Below, in pieces: positions 63,950-64,000 of a stretch of DNA of 64,000 bases; the first letter of the stretch is position 1, and every line of letters starts with the position of its first letter. The position numbers were made by a program, and so were the translations under genes. Below the pieces are notes generated by a model. The model was not told where the DNA came from and made no database searches. It saw only the letters and a list, made by a program, of their open reading frames with translations. This stretch comes from Mesorhizobium sp. NBSH29 (GTDB lineage: Bacteria; Pseudomonadota; Alphaproteobacteria; Rhizobiales; Rhizobiaceae): NCBI RefSeq assembly GCF_015500055.1, contig NZ_CP045494.1, positions 54,321-118,320 of the forward strand, given 5' to 3'.

Positions 63950-64000
63950 ATGGCTCAGATCGGCACTTTCAACCGCAACGAAGACGGCTCTTTCGCCGGA
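63950..64000 (+). CDS. DUF736 family protein, 3' part outside window
   Basis: The first 17 codons, MAQIGTFNRNEDGSFAG, match the typical DUF736 N-terminus; family members are about 100-110 residues and common near conjugation and antirestriction genes on rhizobial plasmids. GGAGAAG lies upstream of the ATG. Function unknown. A disrupted copy lies at 57774. Confidence 0.85.
   Translation, partial: MAQIGTFNRNEDGSFAG

Overview
The window is part of a large self-transmissible plasmid from an alphaproteobacterium of the order Hyphomicrobiales (rhizobial type; Mesorhizobium, Aminobacter or a near relative is plausible). The reasons are a complete repABC replicon, an Agrobacterium Ti-type tra/trb conjugation system with its TraR/TraM regulators, high-GC coding sequence, and remnants of rhizobial insertion sequences. 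I saw no tRNA, rRNA or CRISPR array.

Positions 1-8.9 kb hold the DNA-processing half of conjugation: traG (cut by the window edge), traD and traC leftward, an oriT with a conserved nic region, and rightward traA-traF-traB-traH. A roughly 300-base leader full of small hairpins follows, then traM and, convergent to it, traR. No AHL synthase (traI) is present, although it usually heads the trb operon. Positions 9.4-12.8 kb hold a decayed IS5-type transposase and two lower-GC genes that I read as rcgA (membrane protein with a cytoplasmic N-terminal domain) and rcgR (alpha/beta hydrolase), a conjugation-control pair known from rhizobial plasmids. Positions 12.8-22.4 kb hold the mating-pair operon trbBCDEJKLFGHI, complete and leftward.

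Positions 22.4-31.6 kb are the replication and maintenance block: repA, two exact parS sites, repB, a counter-transcribed RNA with a clear terminator, repC, a serine resolvase, a HigBA-like toxin-antitoxin pair with a dyad operator, a Xer-like tyrosine recombinase, and divergent from it a DUF1403 gene coupled to an scpB gene with no smc or scpA in view. The recombinase, DUF1403 and ScpB set looks like a plasmid-encoded segregation or resolution module and is the least explained system here.

Positions 32-53.7 kb are accessory cargo with a stress and signalling flavour: a flavodoxin-family reductase, small membrane proteins, an alpha/beta hydrolase-OsmC fusion, DUF305 and PRC-barrel proteins, a 1207-residue CheB-CheR-PAS-HWE kinase with an overlapping response regulator, a separate CheB with a zinc-binding tail, two exported ferritin-like proteins and a GGDEF-EAL protein. 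Several members are broken (a frameshifted flavodoxin paralogue, a membrane gene with an in-frame TGA, truncated HNH and host-attachment-like genes), and IS21, IS6 and IS66 remnants plus one intact IS6-family element separate them.

Positions 53.7-57.5 kb are a graveyard of IS3, IS110 and Tn3-family remnants. Positions 57.8-63.5 kb hold a Tn554-like run of three tyrosine recombinase genes (the first two frameshifted, the third intact) and a small coiled-coil gene. It has interrupted one DUF736 gene, and a second DUF736 gene with a similar upstream region begins at the right edge.
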